Below are positions 35,836 to 48,651 of a stretch of 64,000 nt of DNA, piece by piece (position 1 is the stretch's first letter; each line of letters begins with the position of its first letter). A program made the translations under genes and the position numbers. A model generated the notes under the pieces. That model was not told the DNA's origin, made no database searches, and saw nothing but the letters and a program-made list of their open reading frames with translations. Location of the stretch: NCBI GenBank assembly GCA_030248135.1, contig JASANC010001810.1:1-64000 (forward strand), read 5' to 3'. This DNA comes from Theristus sp. LFF4_11 (lineage: Eukaryota; Nematoda; Chromadorea; Monhysterida; Xyalidae).

Positions 35836-38800
35836 TCAACCGACAATCAAACAGAGGTCATGCGCTGCTTGCTGTGGCGTCAGCCCGAACGGCACGTTCA
35901 CCCAGTCGAATTCAGTGTCCCTTTTCCAAATCGATCCGTCCTTGTTATCGTCGTTTGCTGACAAAAATAACGTCACTACACTGATTTCAGTCGATTGCTT
36001 GAATTGACTGTGCGGACTGGTTCACTGACGACAGCCAATCAGCGGACACACTGAAACTACGACTAAAAGTGAGCTGCAGAGCAGAGTCCGAGCGAGCCTG
36101 TCGCGTTCAGAACACGCTCGAACCAAATTTCGCGCACATGCAGCCGGGCTGACACAGAATTGATAAAACACACATCGCCAGTGGCGGCCATGAACAACAA
36201 CCACAATGATAACAATCCTACGTCTGATTGACAGCCTCTGAAAGCGAACACACCTACCAGTTGCCGATTTCGAGCAGTCCTTCTTGGCCAATTCCTGCTT
36301 CAAACGTCTCGACTCGTTCAGCGCGTCCTGCAGAGTGTGCAACGGCTCAACAGTGGATGCTGACGGTGCACTTTTCATAATTTCATTTTTTGAATTGCCA
36401 GACTGCAGCGTCATCAGCGTCTGCAGATGTTCTTTGTTGATGTTGGATGTCAGCGAGCACAGGCGGTCAACGGCACTGAAAAAAAAGCAACAAAACTGTG
36501 ATTGAAATTGAAGGTTCGACGTCAGCACAAACGCCAAGGAATGGCAAAAGCGGAACAACAAGACAAGACAAGACAACCTCTGCAGCAGTTGCGGGTCGAA
36601 CAAGTCAGCGGTGGTCAGCATCGATTCCACCACCTGTTTCCATTCGTCCGATGACCATCGGCGATCTTCATCTTCTAAAAAAATCAAAATAAAATTGCCC
36701 ACTGCACCCGAGCTGATTTGACTCGTCTGAACAATCCAGTGTTCGTTGTGGCAAGAAACATTTTTACCGCTAAAATCCAAGTGTCACATACTTTCACACG
36801 CCAACACCCCTACCACCACCAACCAACCAACCAACCAATGTGCACGAACGTGTCCACCATCAAGGAGCACCAGGCGACCAACTGGCCGGTGACGCAGTTC
36901 TCGTGGGCGTGGTGCAGCCGCACGAGCATCGCCGTGCACAGCGCATGCAGGCCGCCGTGGGCGTCGTCTGCGGCGAGCAACTGCAGCACGGGACGCCAGA
37001 ACAACTGCAGCTGCGACGGCACGCCTGCAGTCAGCAGCAACGCTCTTGCGCACTCCCGTTACTTCACCAATTTAGAGGAACCGTGTCAAGACTAAAGCTG
37101 GTGCTTCAAGAGAATAACACCTTCCATGAAAACGTGTCTCGGCGCAGGTCGTTCTGTATCAACGTTATTTTATACGCTCTGTGCTACAGACAGACAGCTG
37201 AGTTTTGTTTTTTGAGGAAAATTGAAGCCGTTCCGCGAATAAGAAAAGATGAAACGAATAATGAATAGAAACACACGTCTCGACTCGCGGCAGACGTTCG
37301 TTTCCTTGTGAACGTCCCAGTTCATGTCCCGCAACTGTGACTCGTTCAGAATCATGTGACCGGGCGTCAGTAGCGTCTGGATGAATGTGCTGCAATGGAG
37401 AGATGAATTGACTCATTGGTTCGGATGAAGGAGAAAATTTTTGAAAGAAACTAAAAAGTGTCACAAAACAACTAGATTCGAAAAGTTGGAAAGAATATCT
37501 TACACCGACCGTCTACAGCGGCGCATCAATTTGCCGAGCACGCTGATCATTTTCACCACAAACTGCTGTTCCGAGTCGACGTTCTCCACGTCGGCGCACT
37601 AGAAAAAAGGGAAAAACAGAATATTGATGAGCCAGCGAAAAAACAATACGGGGCCGTGCACCGGAATGCGAGCAAGCCTGTGTTCTGAAGGCAGTCGAAA
37701 ATACTGCTCAGATTGAGCCTGGAACTTCGATGACGCTAAACTGGTCCATCACGTTTGCGCAGTGACAATGGCCACAATGAACAGACTGCATTGCTGCAGC
37801 GCACCTTTTTGCGCACGATTTCATACTGAATCAAGGCAGCGTGCGTGCGTTCGCCCAGATCGCGGGCAGTCACGGTCGTGGACGCCGCCGGGGGCCGACA
37901 CTTCTCCACCGGATCCACAGCCTCCTCGTACGTCTTCACCCAGTAATTGTCCTGGACGAAAAGCGAACTTCGCTAATTTCACTCACCGAAATCAGTGGAG
38001 AAATGAAGGAAGGTGCATGCCTCCGTCAAAAACCAACAAACACATATTCCTGTGAGCTCAGTGGAATCCCGACGGGTGCCCCTTGCTAAACGCGCAACAA
38101 TTTTGTGGTGCTCGCTTGGCAACATGCCACACAGATAGTGTTCCAACGCACACTGGTCGTGGTCTCACGGTGGATAGTTCCGCAATAACAACAACAAACC
38201 GCTCGGTAACTGAACGATAAATCGTTTTTGCGAATGAAAGAAAACACCGCACCCATAGCCACTCGCGACAGAACGCCACACCCTGACGCAGCAGTCCAAT
38301 GTCGGGCATGGTGCGATGCGAGGCAGCGTGACGCAGGTCGACAAGCCACGCTGGGATGCCCAGCTGAAGAATGTGAATCGCTTGTTTTGTTTTTTGACAT
38401 CAGCTAATGTTTTCAGTGTTTTTATTTTCCACAACTCTCTCACTCACCTTTTTCACCGTGTTTTGCAACGACTGCCAGCGCTCTGCAGCCTGCTCGTCTT
38501 GGCACGCTAGATCATGAGCGTAATTGATGAATCTGCAATGAAGAATTGACTGATTTTTGGTATTATTGTTGCATTCGGTTCGGTCGTAACTTGTCAGTCG
38601 CACTGTGGTGTGTGTAGATGTGTATGTTTTTGCATTGGCGATTGGCCCACTGTGTTTTTCCACAAAAATCAACGTCTTTGCGTGCGTAACAAAGAATTGG
38701 CTCAGACCCACAATCTCACCTGCAGTTTTCGCAAGTCATGGCACACAACTTATATGCACGGCAAGCAGTCAACAACGAAATCTTGTATTGCTCATTTTAA

Positions 38801-39420
38801 CCAATAGACCACGTCATAAACCACAAACATTAGCATAATTGATTGTAATGGATGGGTGCAGAGGAGAATTTTAGTACGCAATCAAGCAGCTCGATTGTAT
38901 GCGGTATGCCAACTGCCACCACAAATATGACCGTCTCCAATAATAACCGCAATGAAGCAGCATCATGAAGGGTGCAAAAAAGCGCAAAATCAGTGCCAGC
39001 GGGCGTAGTGGCAATCGAATTATTATGCGCTTCCGTCGGCACACGCCGTCAAGTCCAAGTGTGTGCAACACATGTGCGCAGTGCGCTCCATGGGCACGTT
39101 TAATTCAAGTGTCGCACATCCTTCTTTAACCCGAACTAATACACACACGCATGCACTTGCGCCAGACGTGACCACCGTATGTGTAACTAAAACTGTTGTG
39201 AGTGTGTGCTCCCGTTGTCGTCGTTGTTGTTCCGGAAGCTGAAAGCGACGTGGCCAGCGCAGAGCACGCGCACAGGCACCTGCGTCCTCTCCGCTCTGCT
39301 CCGGACGCCGCGCACCGCCAGGGTCGCGTCTGCGTCGTCAATTTGCATAAAATACACCGGACACACTTTGTGACGCTCAGCCGCGCTAACTCGACGCATT
39401 GTGTAGCCCATGGACTGCAT
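35836..39420 (-). CDS. LAS1L: LAS1/LAS1L homolog, pre-rRNA ITS2 endonuclease
   Basis: Eleven minus-strand exons with matching phases, about 467 aa: 39250-39420, 38720-38781, 38448-38532, 38253-38363, 37805-37951, 37510-37598, 37277-37389, 36836-37024, 36578-36674, 36258-36475, 35836-35957. The N-terminus (VSAAERHKVCPVYF, then RSRAERTQVPV) aligns with the start of the LAS1 domain. The core is LGIPAWLVDLRHAASHRTMP, with the HEPN nuclease motif RHAASH, then CREWLW and NYWVKTYEEAVDPV. Middle exons encode helical segments, and the tail has EFDWVNVPFGLTPQQAAHDL. In yeast and mammals LAS1 works with the kinase Grc3/NOL9 to cut ITS2 in the nucleolus. The HEPN residues are intact, so catalysis is likely. 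The start is the Met at 39420 or the one at 39411. The exon at 38781 has a weak acceptor (ACAAG) but keeps phase. Confidence 0.9.
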
Positions 39421-41838
39421 GTATACAGTGCTGGCGCGCACACGCGCATAATCGTATGTGCATTTCAATGACACACACCAACACAAACACGCAGCCAAGC
39501 GTGCGTGTCAGCAAAGCGCGCTGCACGGAAGTCGGTGTTCCGAGATTTCTGGCACCACGTGCATACAAACATTCTGTATGTGCGCTGCACACTCGCTCGG
39601 TAACAACAGTTTTTGTTACACGCTCTGTGTTGGCGGTGGCAATGGCAACCGGTGGGCAGCGCCGGTGCGAGCGGGCGCTGCCTAATCGGGCCCACGTAAC
39701 ACGCATCAGTGAACGCTTCGACGCTCAACCGAACAAACTTCTAGCCTCTGTGGCTTTGTTGCATTCGAGATCGTAATATGTCTGTTTGCCGTTAGCCGTC
39801 GACAAACCACAAAGCCAACATTTGTGACGGCTGGCCATATTGGTTACAAGCTGATCCAGTTGACATTACTTACGTCTGCTGGTTTACATGTTCGTATATT
39901 CGGATATTTTTCGTTCGTACTTTTCGAATATAGCCTCATACTGTATATGTTGTACTTCTAGATACAGTTTCGTCATTTTTGCATTCAAAAGTTTTCCAGG
40001 CGCTATCACATTTACGTTATCTTCGTTAATCCATTACGTTTGACGTTGAAATGCTACAAACTTGTCACACTTGCCTAATCTAAACCACAAACCCTATGTG
40101 GTCACTAGTTAGCTCTGTCGCACGCTTTCGCACGTGTTCTGAGTTTCACATGGAGGTTGCCGTTTGGTTTATCAGCATCTCTGTAAAGCTTGTTACGACT
40201 ACGTAGGTGCATAGTACCTTATGACCACATTTGATGCCCGCAAAATAGTCCAACATGGAGTATGCGTTCACAATTTACAGTTGTACTAATACATGGCTTT
40301 TAAGTGATCGAAACAAACATTTCGTTTAATAGTATTACTGTATTCATTTTGTCATTTCTTTAGTAAGTTGACACCAATACAAGCGCTAGTTGATTCTCGA
40401 TATGGAACACGATACCTGGATTGGCGACGAATCATGATACCATCTGTTTCATGGGTGTTAGCCACTGAAGATTCGAAATGCAACGACCGATGATAGCAAA
40501 ACGTCGGCAACATTGTATGTACTTTTAAGCTTTGCGCGACGTAAGCAAGACAGCAAAGAGAGTGCACTCGCATATTACCGCCGCAACCTCAAGCCATTAG
40601 CGCACGGCACAACAAGCCATATACGCGCCGAAACTGACGATTAGCCGTGTGCGTGCCGTAAAAACGGAAATGTTTGATGGCACGCGTTACATCTGCCCGC
40701 GCGAACTAATAGGCGCTGCGACACTCGTGCAAACAAAACAGCAGCCGACAAAGTGCCACACCGATGGACACGGACGCACAAATGGCCACACAGCAAGCAG
40801 CGTCGTCATCGTTTGTTTGTTTGTTTAAGTGCGTGCGCGCACACCACACAACCGTGTACATGTATGCGCGACACAAAAACGATGCCAAACTCAAACGAAG
40901 CAGAGCAACGATCTTGGTCGGTCGACCCGGAAAATTAATCATAGTTTCTCCAGAGTCGGTGAAAACGAGAAGCAGCGCGCGCTCCGCCCGAATATAGTAG
41001 CCGAAGCATATAAAGCCATGGACAGACGGCCACGACACGGCCAATGTTCACAGGAGCACGCAAAGATACACGAGCGCAAGTGCACTGCAGTGCAACGCCA
41101 CTGTTTGTCTAATAGATTTGCGGCATAGCGTCGCTGTGCGCCTCCTACCGTCCCAAGACACTCGTTTTCAACACAAGCACACCAGTTTTTGAGTTTCTGT
41201 GCGTTTATGCCAGTGGTGCTGCTGTTCATGCGAGCAGCAAACGTATTCACATTGTCACCGCGTGCAATTCAAGCACCGTCACAAACATGACATCTATGCA
41301 TGTATTTCGCGCACGCATATGAACTCCCGCGTGGCAACGACAATGCCAAGTGCAATGCGCACAACACCAGTAGCATCTTCGAAGGCACGTGTCTGTCCAA
41401 CAAACACATGTTCGTAAGACCACAATGGCCAACCACGTCGCCGTCGTCGTCGCAAAACGCCCCCACCCCCACTGGATGATGGTAGACAGTCGCGTCACGG
41501 CGTTGTGTGCTGCCAGCTAAGAATTCATTTTGCGCTCGTTTTTTACAAAATACCCGCGTGTTTATTGGTTCTTCTGAATTTTGCAATATATGTAACGTTT
41601 TTAGTTTTCAAACCAAACATATCATAGCGCCAATTATAACTGGTTTCTGCTGTTTTCCTTGTGTTAAAAATATATTCAATTGGCCGCTCAGAACTGTGCA
41701 AAGTCGCTGCTCTAAAATTTGGAGCAACGCTTGAGCTCAAAATCTGATTTTTCTAAATTTTCCCAGAATCAAGATTACTACCACATGGCTGGCGTCAACT
41801 AGCGAAGCTCACTTGTTTACTCACTAATATGCCACATA
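39421..41838. other. Divergent intergenic region
   Basis: 2.4 kb between the LAS1 start (-) and the Ly6-type gene (+). Rich in GCGCAC/ACACAC stretches around 39430-39800 and 40830-41400. No coding exon recognised. Probably holds both promoters. Confidence 0.4.
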
Positions 41839-42686
41839 ATGCATTCGCTGTGCAACATGCATTGTTCGATGGTTCAACTAGCACGAGTGGCTGGCCGTGC
41901 AATTTTGCTGATGCTAACGTTAACGGACAATTTAGTCGCTTACGCAGTCACCTGTTACAAATGCGAGAGCTATGAGACGACCACATGCAATGATGGACGA
42001 TGTCAAGGCTCAGCGTGCGTCAAGGTCGAACAGACGCTACGAGGTAAGAGCTGTGCCCGAAGACAGAACACACTGTCAAAACACAGTGATGTCCGACGGT
42101 CGCCACAGTCACACACAAGCACACATGCGACATTGCAACAGTGCGCGAGTCCAACGTGTCCCACGTAGCGTGTGTTTGTGACAGCGGTGGAACATTACTG
42201 TGCCAATACTGTGTCTTCAGGCGAGCACTATATAAGACAGTCCACAACCACCTGAAGAGTCTGGCGAATTGCGGTAAATTGCCCAAGATCAATGAAGAAT
42301 CAGTGGACTGTAACGAGCAGAGCATGACAAATTTTCGCAACTCAGGGCAGACGACGGTTCGCAAGGGCTGCGAGGACACGTCGTTGCCGATGACACGATG
42401 CCGCGAGGCGCCAGCCGAACTCGGACTGATGCGCCGCTGCACGTGCATCTACGACTATTGCAACGACGACAAAGCACTGGAGGAGTCGGGACTGCACAGC
42501 GGCGGCGCCAGCAATCTGGCCATGTCCGCCACGGAGCGCACGAAACGCGTGCCCGGCCACGGGGGTGGCGGCGGCGGATTCGGCATGACCGCGAACCACT
42601 TCATCATGCTCGTCTTCCTTTGTCTGTTCGTCAGCGGCTCGTTCGGCCTGCTGATCATGAACACCGTCTGTGTGCATCTCTGTTGA
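41839..42686 (+). CDS. Ly6/uPAR-type cysteine-rich surface protein
   Basis: Two exons, 41839-42043 (donor GTAAGA) and 42226-42686, about 221 aa. A hydrophobic signal sequence (around AILLMLTLTDNLVAYA) is followed by TCYKCESYETTTCNDGRCQG, the usual opening of a three-finger Ly6 domain. The closing motif CTCIYDYCND matches the family's C-x-C ... CN end. A Gly-rich linker leads to a hydrophobic C-terminal segment (HFIMLVFLCLFVSGSFGLL), either a GPI-attachment signal or a membrane anchor; because about ten residues follow it, a membrane helix is possible. The acceptor after GGCGAG at 42225 is preferred because it keeps the frame open. Ly6 proteins act at the cell surface, often on receptors or ion channels. 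The partner here is unknown. The stop is only 68 bp from the stop of the next gene on the other strand. Confidence 0.82.
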
Positions 42687-42754
42687 GTTTGACCGAGGGC
42701 GCTCAGTCTCTTTGGCTGCATTCCAGATCGTCATTACCACATTTTTGTGTTTTC

Positions 42755-44571
42755 TTACGTTTTATTTTCCGACAGTGATACAATTGAATCGAGCAGGTTT
42801 TTTTGTTGTCCATGAAAATGTAATTTCCATACAAAATTTGCATCAATCTGTTGGCCAAAAGCAGCTGCAACTGTGTAAAAGCTTCTTTGAAAGATTGAGT
42901 TGAATTCACTGAACACTGAAATCACAGCATTGAGTGATGGTGTGACGGCGTTTCTTAATCGTACTTTCAATTGGACAAATTCTTTTGGATTGTCTCTTTC
43001 TGCAGCAGACTGTGCTACTTTGTCAAGCATGAAAATTTCGCGACGCAAAAAAAATTTTCTTCTCAAAACTGAGTTGAATAGTTCAATCTTTACCAACAAC
43101 TTCTCTTGTTCATTTAAAATTTCTCCGTGAAAATTATTTTCCCCAAAAAGCCAAAAAATTATACAAATTGCACACTGTCGATTTTATACAAAAGCCCTTG
43201 TTCGCAATTGCGTACTGTCACATATTCAAACGTATTTTTTGCATGCGACTGTTTTACTTTTGGCCAATATTGATCAAAAATGATCACCATTTGATGATGT
43301 CATTGTTCCGTTGAAATTGATTCATTCGTTCGTACCGGTACATTTTTTACAGTCATATAACCAACACCCTCCATTTGTATCATGATCTGATCATCTTGCT
43401 GACAGCATTTCTTGAATTTTTTCGAAGTGGCGCATTTTTGCTATCTAATGCAGCATGATACTTATACCATGTTTCAACAAACAAGTTGTTCAATATGTCT
43501 CAAATACTTCACTAAAAAACTTAAAATTCCCTTCCTTTCGTTACTTTCATTTCCAAATAATTTACTGGATTTGGCATCAATGGAAGTAAAATCTGAACTG
43601 ATACTAAACCTTGAAATACTGTGTTTGAAACTGACCGAATAATGGCAATGCCGTGCATCAGCCGCGCATTTTCCTTGCGTGCGAACGTTTGTTCACTGTT
43701 GCGATCACCAAACGACGACGACGATGGCGTTGATTGTGCATTGACAGACTCACTGCCAGTGACAGAGTGAGCCCATTGTGCGTCGGCGAACATGGCGCGC
43801 ATCACAACTTCACTCACCTCCACCACCAACGGAACGTTTCTGCTTGATCTGCGTCAATAAATCGGACGGTTTGATTTACTTTTCGGAATGTTTGGTCGCT
43901 TTTTGCATTGAAGTGATCACATTTGGTACCACCGCTATAATTGGCAATTGAAACGGTAAACTGTGAATATTCAAGCTGACGAACAGAAAGCGATTCACCG
44001 AAGACGCCACGAAACCAGCAACTCCAACGCGCGAACGGCTTGGTCTTCAGGCGAGGAAGTGGAGAAAGCTTGTCGAACAATCCACCATTCGTTGCTGAAA
44101 AGAAATGACATGGGATTTCACTGCTGATTGTTCTTGAAAACGTGAGGAAATGTACGTCTTGATAAAACTTTTGAACTTTATTTGCAGGAGACTTTTTATT
44201 TTCGACAAAGACTAAAAACGTACCACTGTCCAAAAACCACAATTCAACACTGAGATACCGCGCTTGGTGTTTGGTTAACTTGGTTGCAAAAACACGTCTT
44301 TATTAATAGAAATAAACAAACCTTTATTAAGAGATTAAAAGAAATAAGGTTGGAAATGAAAATGTATGTTTCAGGACTTGAAGCTAAAGTTGTTAACTTT
44401 TCATAAAAACCTTCAAATTCAATTCAAAACACTCAAAAAACTACTGTTGCAACGATTCAAAAAAATTGACTGTTATGGACAGTCGGAGTGGACACCAGTT
44501 TCGCCTGCCCGCCCAAAGAGTGCCAAAAAAGCACAAATACAAACAAACCGAAGATACGGAACTTGAGTCAT
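42755..44571 (-). CDS. Secreted protein of unknown function
   Basis: Four minus-strand exons fit in phase: 44496-44571 (MTQVPYLRFVCICAFLALFG, a clear signal peptide), 43999-44094 (LPRLKTKPFARWSCWFRG), 43818-43848 (ETFRWWW) and 43636-43752 (Ser/Asn/Gln-rich, ending ARLMHGIAIIR). A further open frame down to the stop at 42755 (DKVAQSAAERDNPKEF, then FNSIFQRSFYTVAAAFGQ) looks helical and coding, but its join to the earlier exons is unresolved. I recognise no domain. If all parts belong together, it is a secreted protein of about 220 residues with a basic Trp/Phe-rich N-terminus and an alpha-helical C-terminus. It may instead be two genes. Confidence 0.42.
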
Positions 44572-46075
44572 TTTAACTTTGAGATTCGTCAACTCCTCAA
44601 ACGTGTGTGGCGCGGCTGCGCAAAGAGGCGATTGGTTTGGTCTCAATGAAAGAAAAGTTTATGCCAATTGAAACGGTTGCCCAGTCGTACAATCGCGCTG
44701 AAGCAAGCCGTTGATGTTGTCTGTCACCTCAGACGTTGTCTAAACTAACCCAGATCCCTGCTAAAGCCTAATCTAAAATCAAATCAAATCGTGATGCATC
44801 ATTATTAAAAGTATCTGCTGATCTGCAGTTCTCCGGTGCTCCTTCTCAATAACGCAGAAAAAAAAATAAAATGCGAAAAACTTAATGCTTTTCACCTTAT
44901 CAAAAAGGCTTGGCTTAGGATTTGGACTGGGAGAAGTTCAAGAAGATTAAGAACCTACAGCTCCAACGACTGACTGCAAGCAAAATCTGAGAAAAAGACC
45001 AGTTTTAAGAATGTACACAAATTAAATCAAACCTGACCTGATCCAGAACCAAAACCATATCCTAACCTTATAAACCAAGCTTTTTTGAGAAGAAATGATT
45101 CGACTATTAAAAAGCAATATAAATTGTGATTTTTGTATGCATTCTTGAAAGTGATTTTTTGATTTTTGATCAGATTTTGCCTTGCCTGCAATGACTCCGT
45201 TTTGTTGTTGGTTCCTGCTGAGCTGAATCCTAATCCTAAACAGTACCGAAGGCGAAAGCAAATTTTCGAGGGGGGGGTGTCGTCACGTGGGGGGGGGGGG
45301 TGCCGAAAATTTTTCAGTGGGGGGTGTCAGTCATGGTACAGTGACACCCCCCCAGGCGTGGGCCATGGGGGGGGTGCACTATTGTAGAAAATTTTCTGGG
45401 GGGGGGTGCACACCCCCCACCCCACCCATGAGATTTTTTCGCTTAAATTTTGAAGGAAAAACGCTAAATTTTGCTGCAAAATCTTTGAAATTACAATGAA
45501 GAATTTACCCAATTGGGTATTTACCCATACACAACCCAAGTTCAGGAACGTTGTTCGTCAGCGGGGTGGCACAGGCCGCCGGTTCAATTGATGTCGTTTC
45601 TTCAATCACCGATATTCACAACGAAACGGAATCGTGCACAGGTGTCGTCGTCGTCGTCATCTCTGGAATCTTTTGTCTGATGAAACTGTCACCTCACCAA
45701 CTACAGCCAGTTTTCGGAGGCGTCTCAAAACACAGGAATATAAAAAAATTCATTCATTTGTCTTTGGTAAATTTTCTGCTGCATTGGAATAGACAGGAGA
45801 GTCCGCCCAGCCGCCAGCACTCTTTGTTTTGTTTTGTTTTGTTTTGAAACATGTTCAACTGAATGTGATTGCGTTTTTGTTTTGAATCACATGTGCTCTT
45901 TTGTGCGACGTTTCGTGTTGTTTTCTTTTTTCTTGTATCTGGTGCAAGTGTGTGTCCATGTCACAGCTCTTTTTATCGGTGAATATTAAAAAAACCATTG
46001 TATATAAAAACACCATGAGATAACAAAACCATATGTATATTTTAACCACCAAAATCCTGGAAACCAAAAAGCCCC

Positions 46076-46778
46076 CCTCGAAATTTGCTAGACACCCCCC
46101 CACCCCCCCCTAGATGGACCTAAGTAACAGTGACACCCCCCAAAAATTTTCTCGGACCACCCAAAAATCATGAATTTTTGCTCAAAAATCATGATTTTTT
46201 GTCTTTAAAGTCCATAATATAAGCTAAATATATGATAACTTGACATTCTTCATTGTAATTTCAAAGATTTTGCAGCAAAATTTAGCGTTTTTCCTTCAAA
46301 ATTTAAGCGAAAAAATCTCATGGGTGGGTGGGGGGTGTGCACCCCCCCCCCCCCCAGAAATTTTTCTACAATAGTGCACCCCCCCATGGCCCACGCCTGG
46401 GGGTGTCACTGTACCATGACTGACACCCCCAACTGAAAAATTTTCGGCACCCCCCCCCGCACGTGACGACACCCCCGCCCCCCTCGAAAATTTGCTTTCG
46501 CCTTCGGTACTGCCCCCCACCCCACCCATGAGATTTTTCCGCTTAAATTTTGAAGGAAAAACGCTAAATTTTGCTGCAAAATCTTTGAAATTACAATGAA
46601 TAATGTCAAGGTATCATATATTTAGCTTATATTATGGACTTTAAAGACAAAAAATCATGATTTTTGAGCAAAAATTCATGATTTTTTGGGTGGTCCGAGA
46701 AAATTAGTGGTGGGTGTCACTGTTACTTAGGTCCATCTAGGGGGGTGGGGGGGGGGTGTCTAGCAAATTTCGAGGGGG
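46076..46778. repeat. Inverted repeat, arms about 255 bp
   Basis: Left arm about 46076-46330 (CTCGAAATTTGCTAGACACC ... GCGAAAAAATCTCATGGGTG) and right arm about 46518-46778 (CACCCATGAGATTTTTCCGC ... AGCAAATTTCGAGGGG) are near-identical reverse complements; the spacer of about 190 bp is itself C-tract rich. A further copy in left-arm orientation is at about 48395-48648. Confidence 0.8.
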
Positions 46779-47310
46779 GGTATGGATGGTCCAGTGTCAG
46801 GTTTTGGGGGGTGGGTGTCGCGTGACCCCCCCACCCCCCCCCACGCGGAGGTCTCGGGTGCTCTGGGGGGGGTGTACCCCCCACCCCCCCTCGTCTTCGG
46901 TACTGGGGGGGGGGGGTGTACGGGTACCCCCCCACCCCCCTAATCCGAACAAGCCAAGCCTTTTTGATAAGGTGAAAATGATCACTTTAGTTTTTGCGCG
47001 CATTTTTTTCCGAGGAGGAGCACGGAACGGAACTGCACATGCAGCTTTTTTAATAATAATGCATCACGGATTTTTTACGACGTATTTTTAAAAAAACACA
47101 GAACTTTTTTGGTTTTTTTTCATTTATTTTCACTTTGGCAGAAAAGTTTGAGTTATGTTAGGGTGCAGTAGCAAAAGCGGGACCTCGGGTAAGGGCCAAG
47201 GGGGTGTTTGCCTAGCAATTTTAGAGGGTGCCTTTTCGGTGAGGGGGGTGCACGGGCAGAAAATTTTTTTGAGGGGGGTGCACTGGGAGAAAAATTTCGT
47301 GAGGGGGGGG

Positions 47311-48044
47311 TAGGGTTGTTAAACAAAAATGAAAATTTTTTTTTTTTGAAAAAGTGATTAAAAAAAAAACAAAAATGCCGATTTTTTTTTTTTTTTTTTA
47401 AAAATTCGAAAAATTTTCCTCTAATATGCTCTGAAAACCTCAATTTTGGCACAATTTTTCGAAAGTTCAACAAAAATTTTCTTTGATTATACCTCGTAAA
47501 ACCTTTAGCAGTCGATTTTGGGCCGTTTTACCGACTGATTTTAGGCTTCGACAACATCTGCGATGAAGTTTTTGAGCGTCCCAAAGCTTAGCCTACCATT
47601 TCCGATGCAGATAAGGTGACGATTCGCCTCGCAGAGCGTCCGATTGTGCTCGCTGCTCCGTTTGCAAGCGCTACGTTGTCTGGTTGCTGCTTCGTGTCGT
47701 GTCGTCGCGACACCATCAGAAGAATTGATCGAATTTCAAGGCGGTATGTTTGTCTTCACTTTAGCATTAGCTTAGCTGGGGACAATTAGTGACGTTTTGG
47801 AGGTCAAAACACAAGAAGAGGCATGGTGACGGTTTGGAAAAGGGGTAATTGAGGTCACCAAAACAAAATCTGCAAAGTTCCGCCATACGGGAGTCATTCG
47901 GGAGGCGCTTGCATATCATATGTGGTTCTTCAGACTCCCTGATTGATTTAGCACAACTTTGATTTTTGAAATTTTTTTTTAAAAAAAAATTTTTAAAAAA
48001 AAAAAAAACAAAAATGACGATTTTTGTTTTTTTTAACAACCCTA
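47311..48044. mobile_element. MITE of the TAGGGTTGTTAAA family, copy 2
   Basis: Ends TAGGGTTGTTAAACAAAAAT and ACGATTTTTG ... TTAACAACCCTA are inverted. The interior matches 14951-15565. Flanks are G-rich, so the target duplication cannot be defined exactly; seven of eight flanking bases agree. By its ends it is probably another hAT-like family. Confidence 0.8.
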
Positions 48045-48651
48045 GGGGGGTGCACGGGATCGCACACGGGTGATACCAAATTTTTGCCTTGGAAAAACAC
48101 AGAAATTTTTGTATCTTGGGCAAAGAAGCTGCTTGTTTGGTCAGAAACAACAAAATCTATGCAGGGATAGACACAAACGACAAGAAAAAATGCAAAAATT
48201 ACGGTATTTTTGGGAAAAATTGAGATGAGATTGACCACCGTGAAGGGGGGGGGGCAGTACCGAAGACGAGGGGGGGTGGGGGGGTACACCCCCCCCCCCA
48301 GAGCACCCGCGACCTCCGCGTGGGGGGGGGTGGGGGGGTCACGCGACACCCACCCCCCAAAACCTGACACTGGACCATCCATACCCCCCCCCCCTCGAAA
48401 TTTGCTAGACACCCCCCCACCCCCCCTAGATGGACCTAAGTAACAGTGACACCCCCCAAAAATTTTCTCGGACCACCCAAAAATCATGAATTTTTGCTCA
48501 AAAATCATGATTTTTTGTCTTTAAAGTCCATAATATAAGCTAAATATATGATAACTTGACATTCTTCATTGTAATTTCAAAGATTTTGCAGCAAAATTTA
48601 GCGTTTTTCCTTCAAAATTTAAGCGAAAAAATCTCATGGGTGGGGTGGGGG

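Noticed and set aside
35804..36007. Plus-strand frame RSCAACCGVSPNG as a possible last exon of SCYL2
   Set aside because: The reverse strand encodes the conserved end of LAS1 (EFDWVNVPFGLTP), and SCYL2 has an in-phase terminal exon at 34783.
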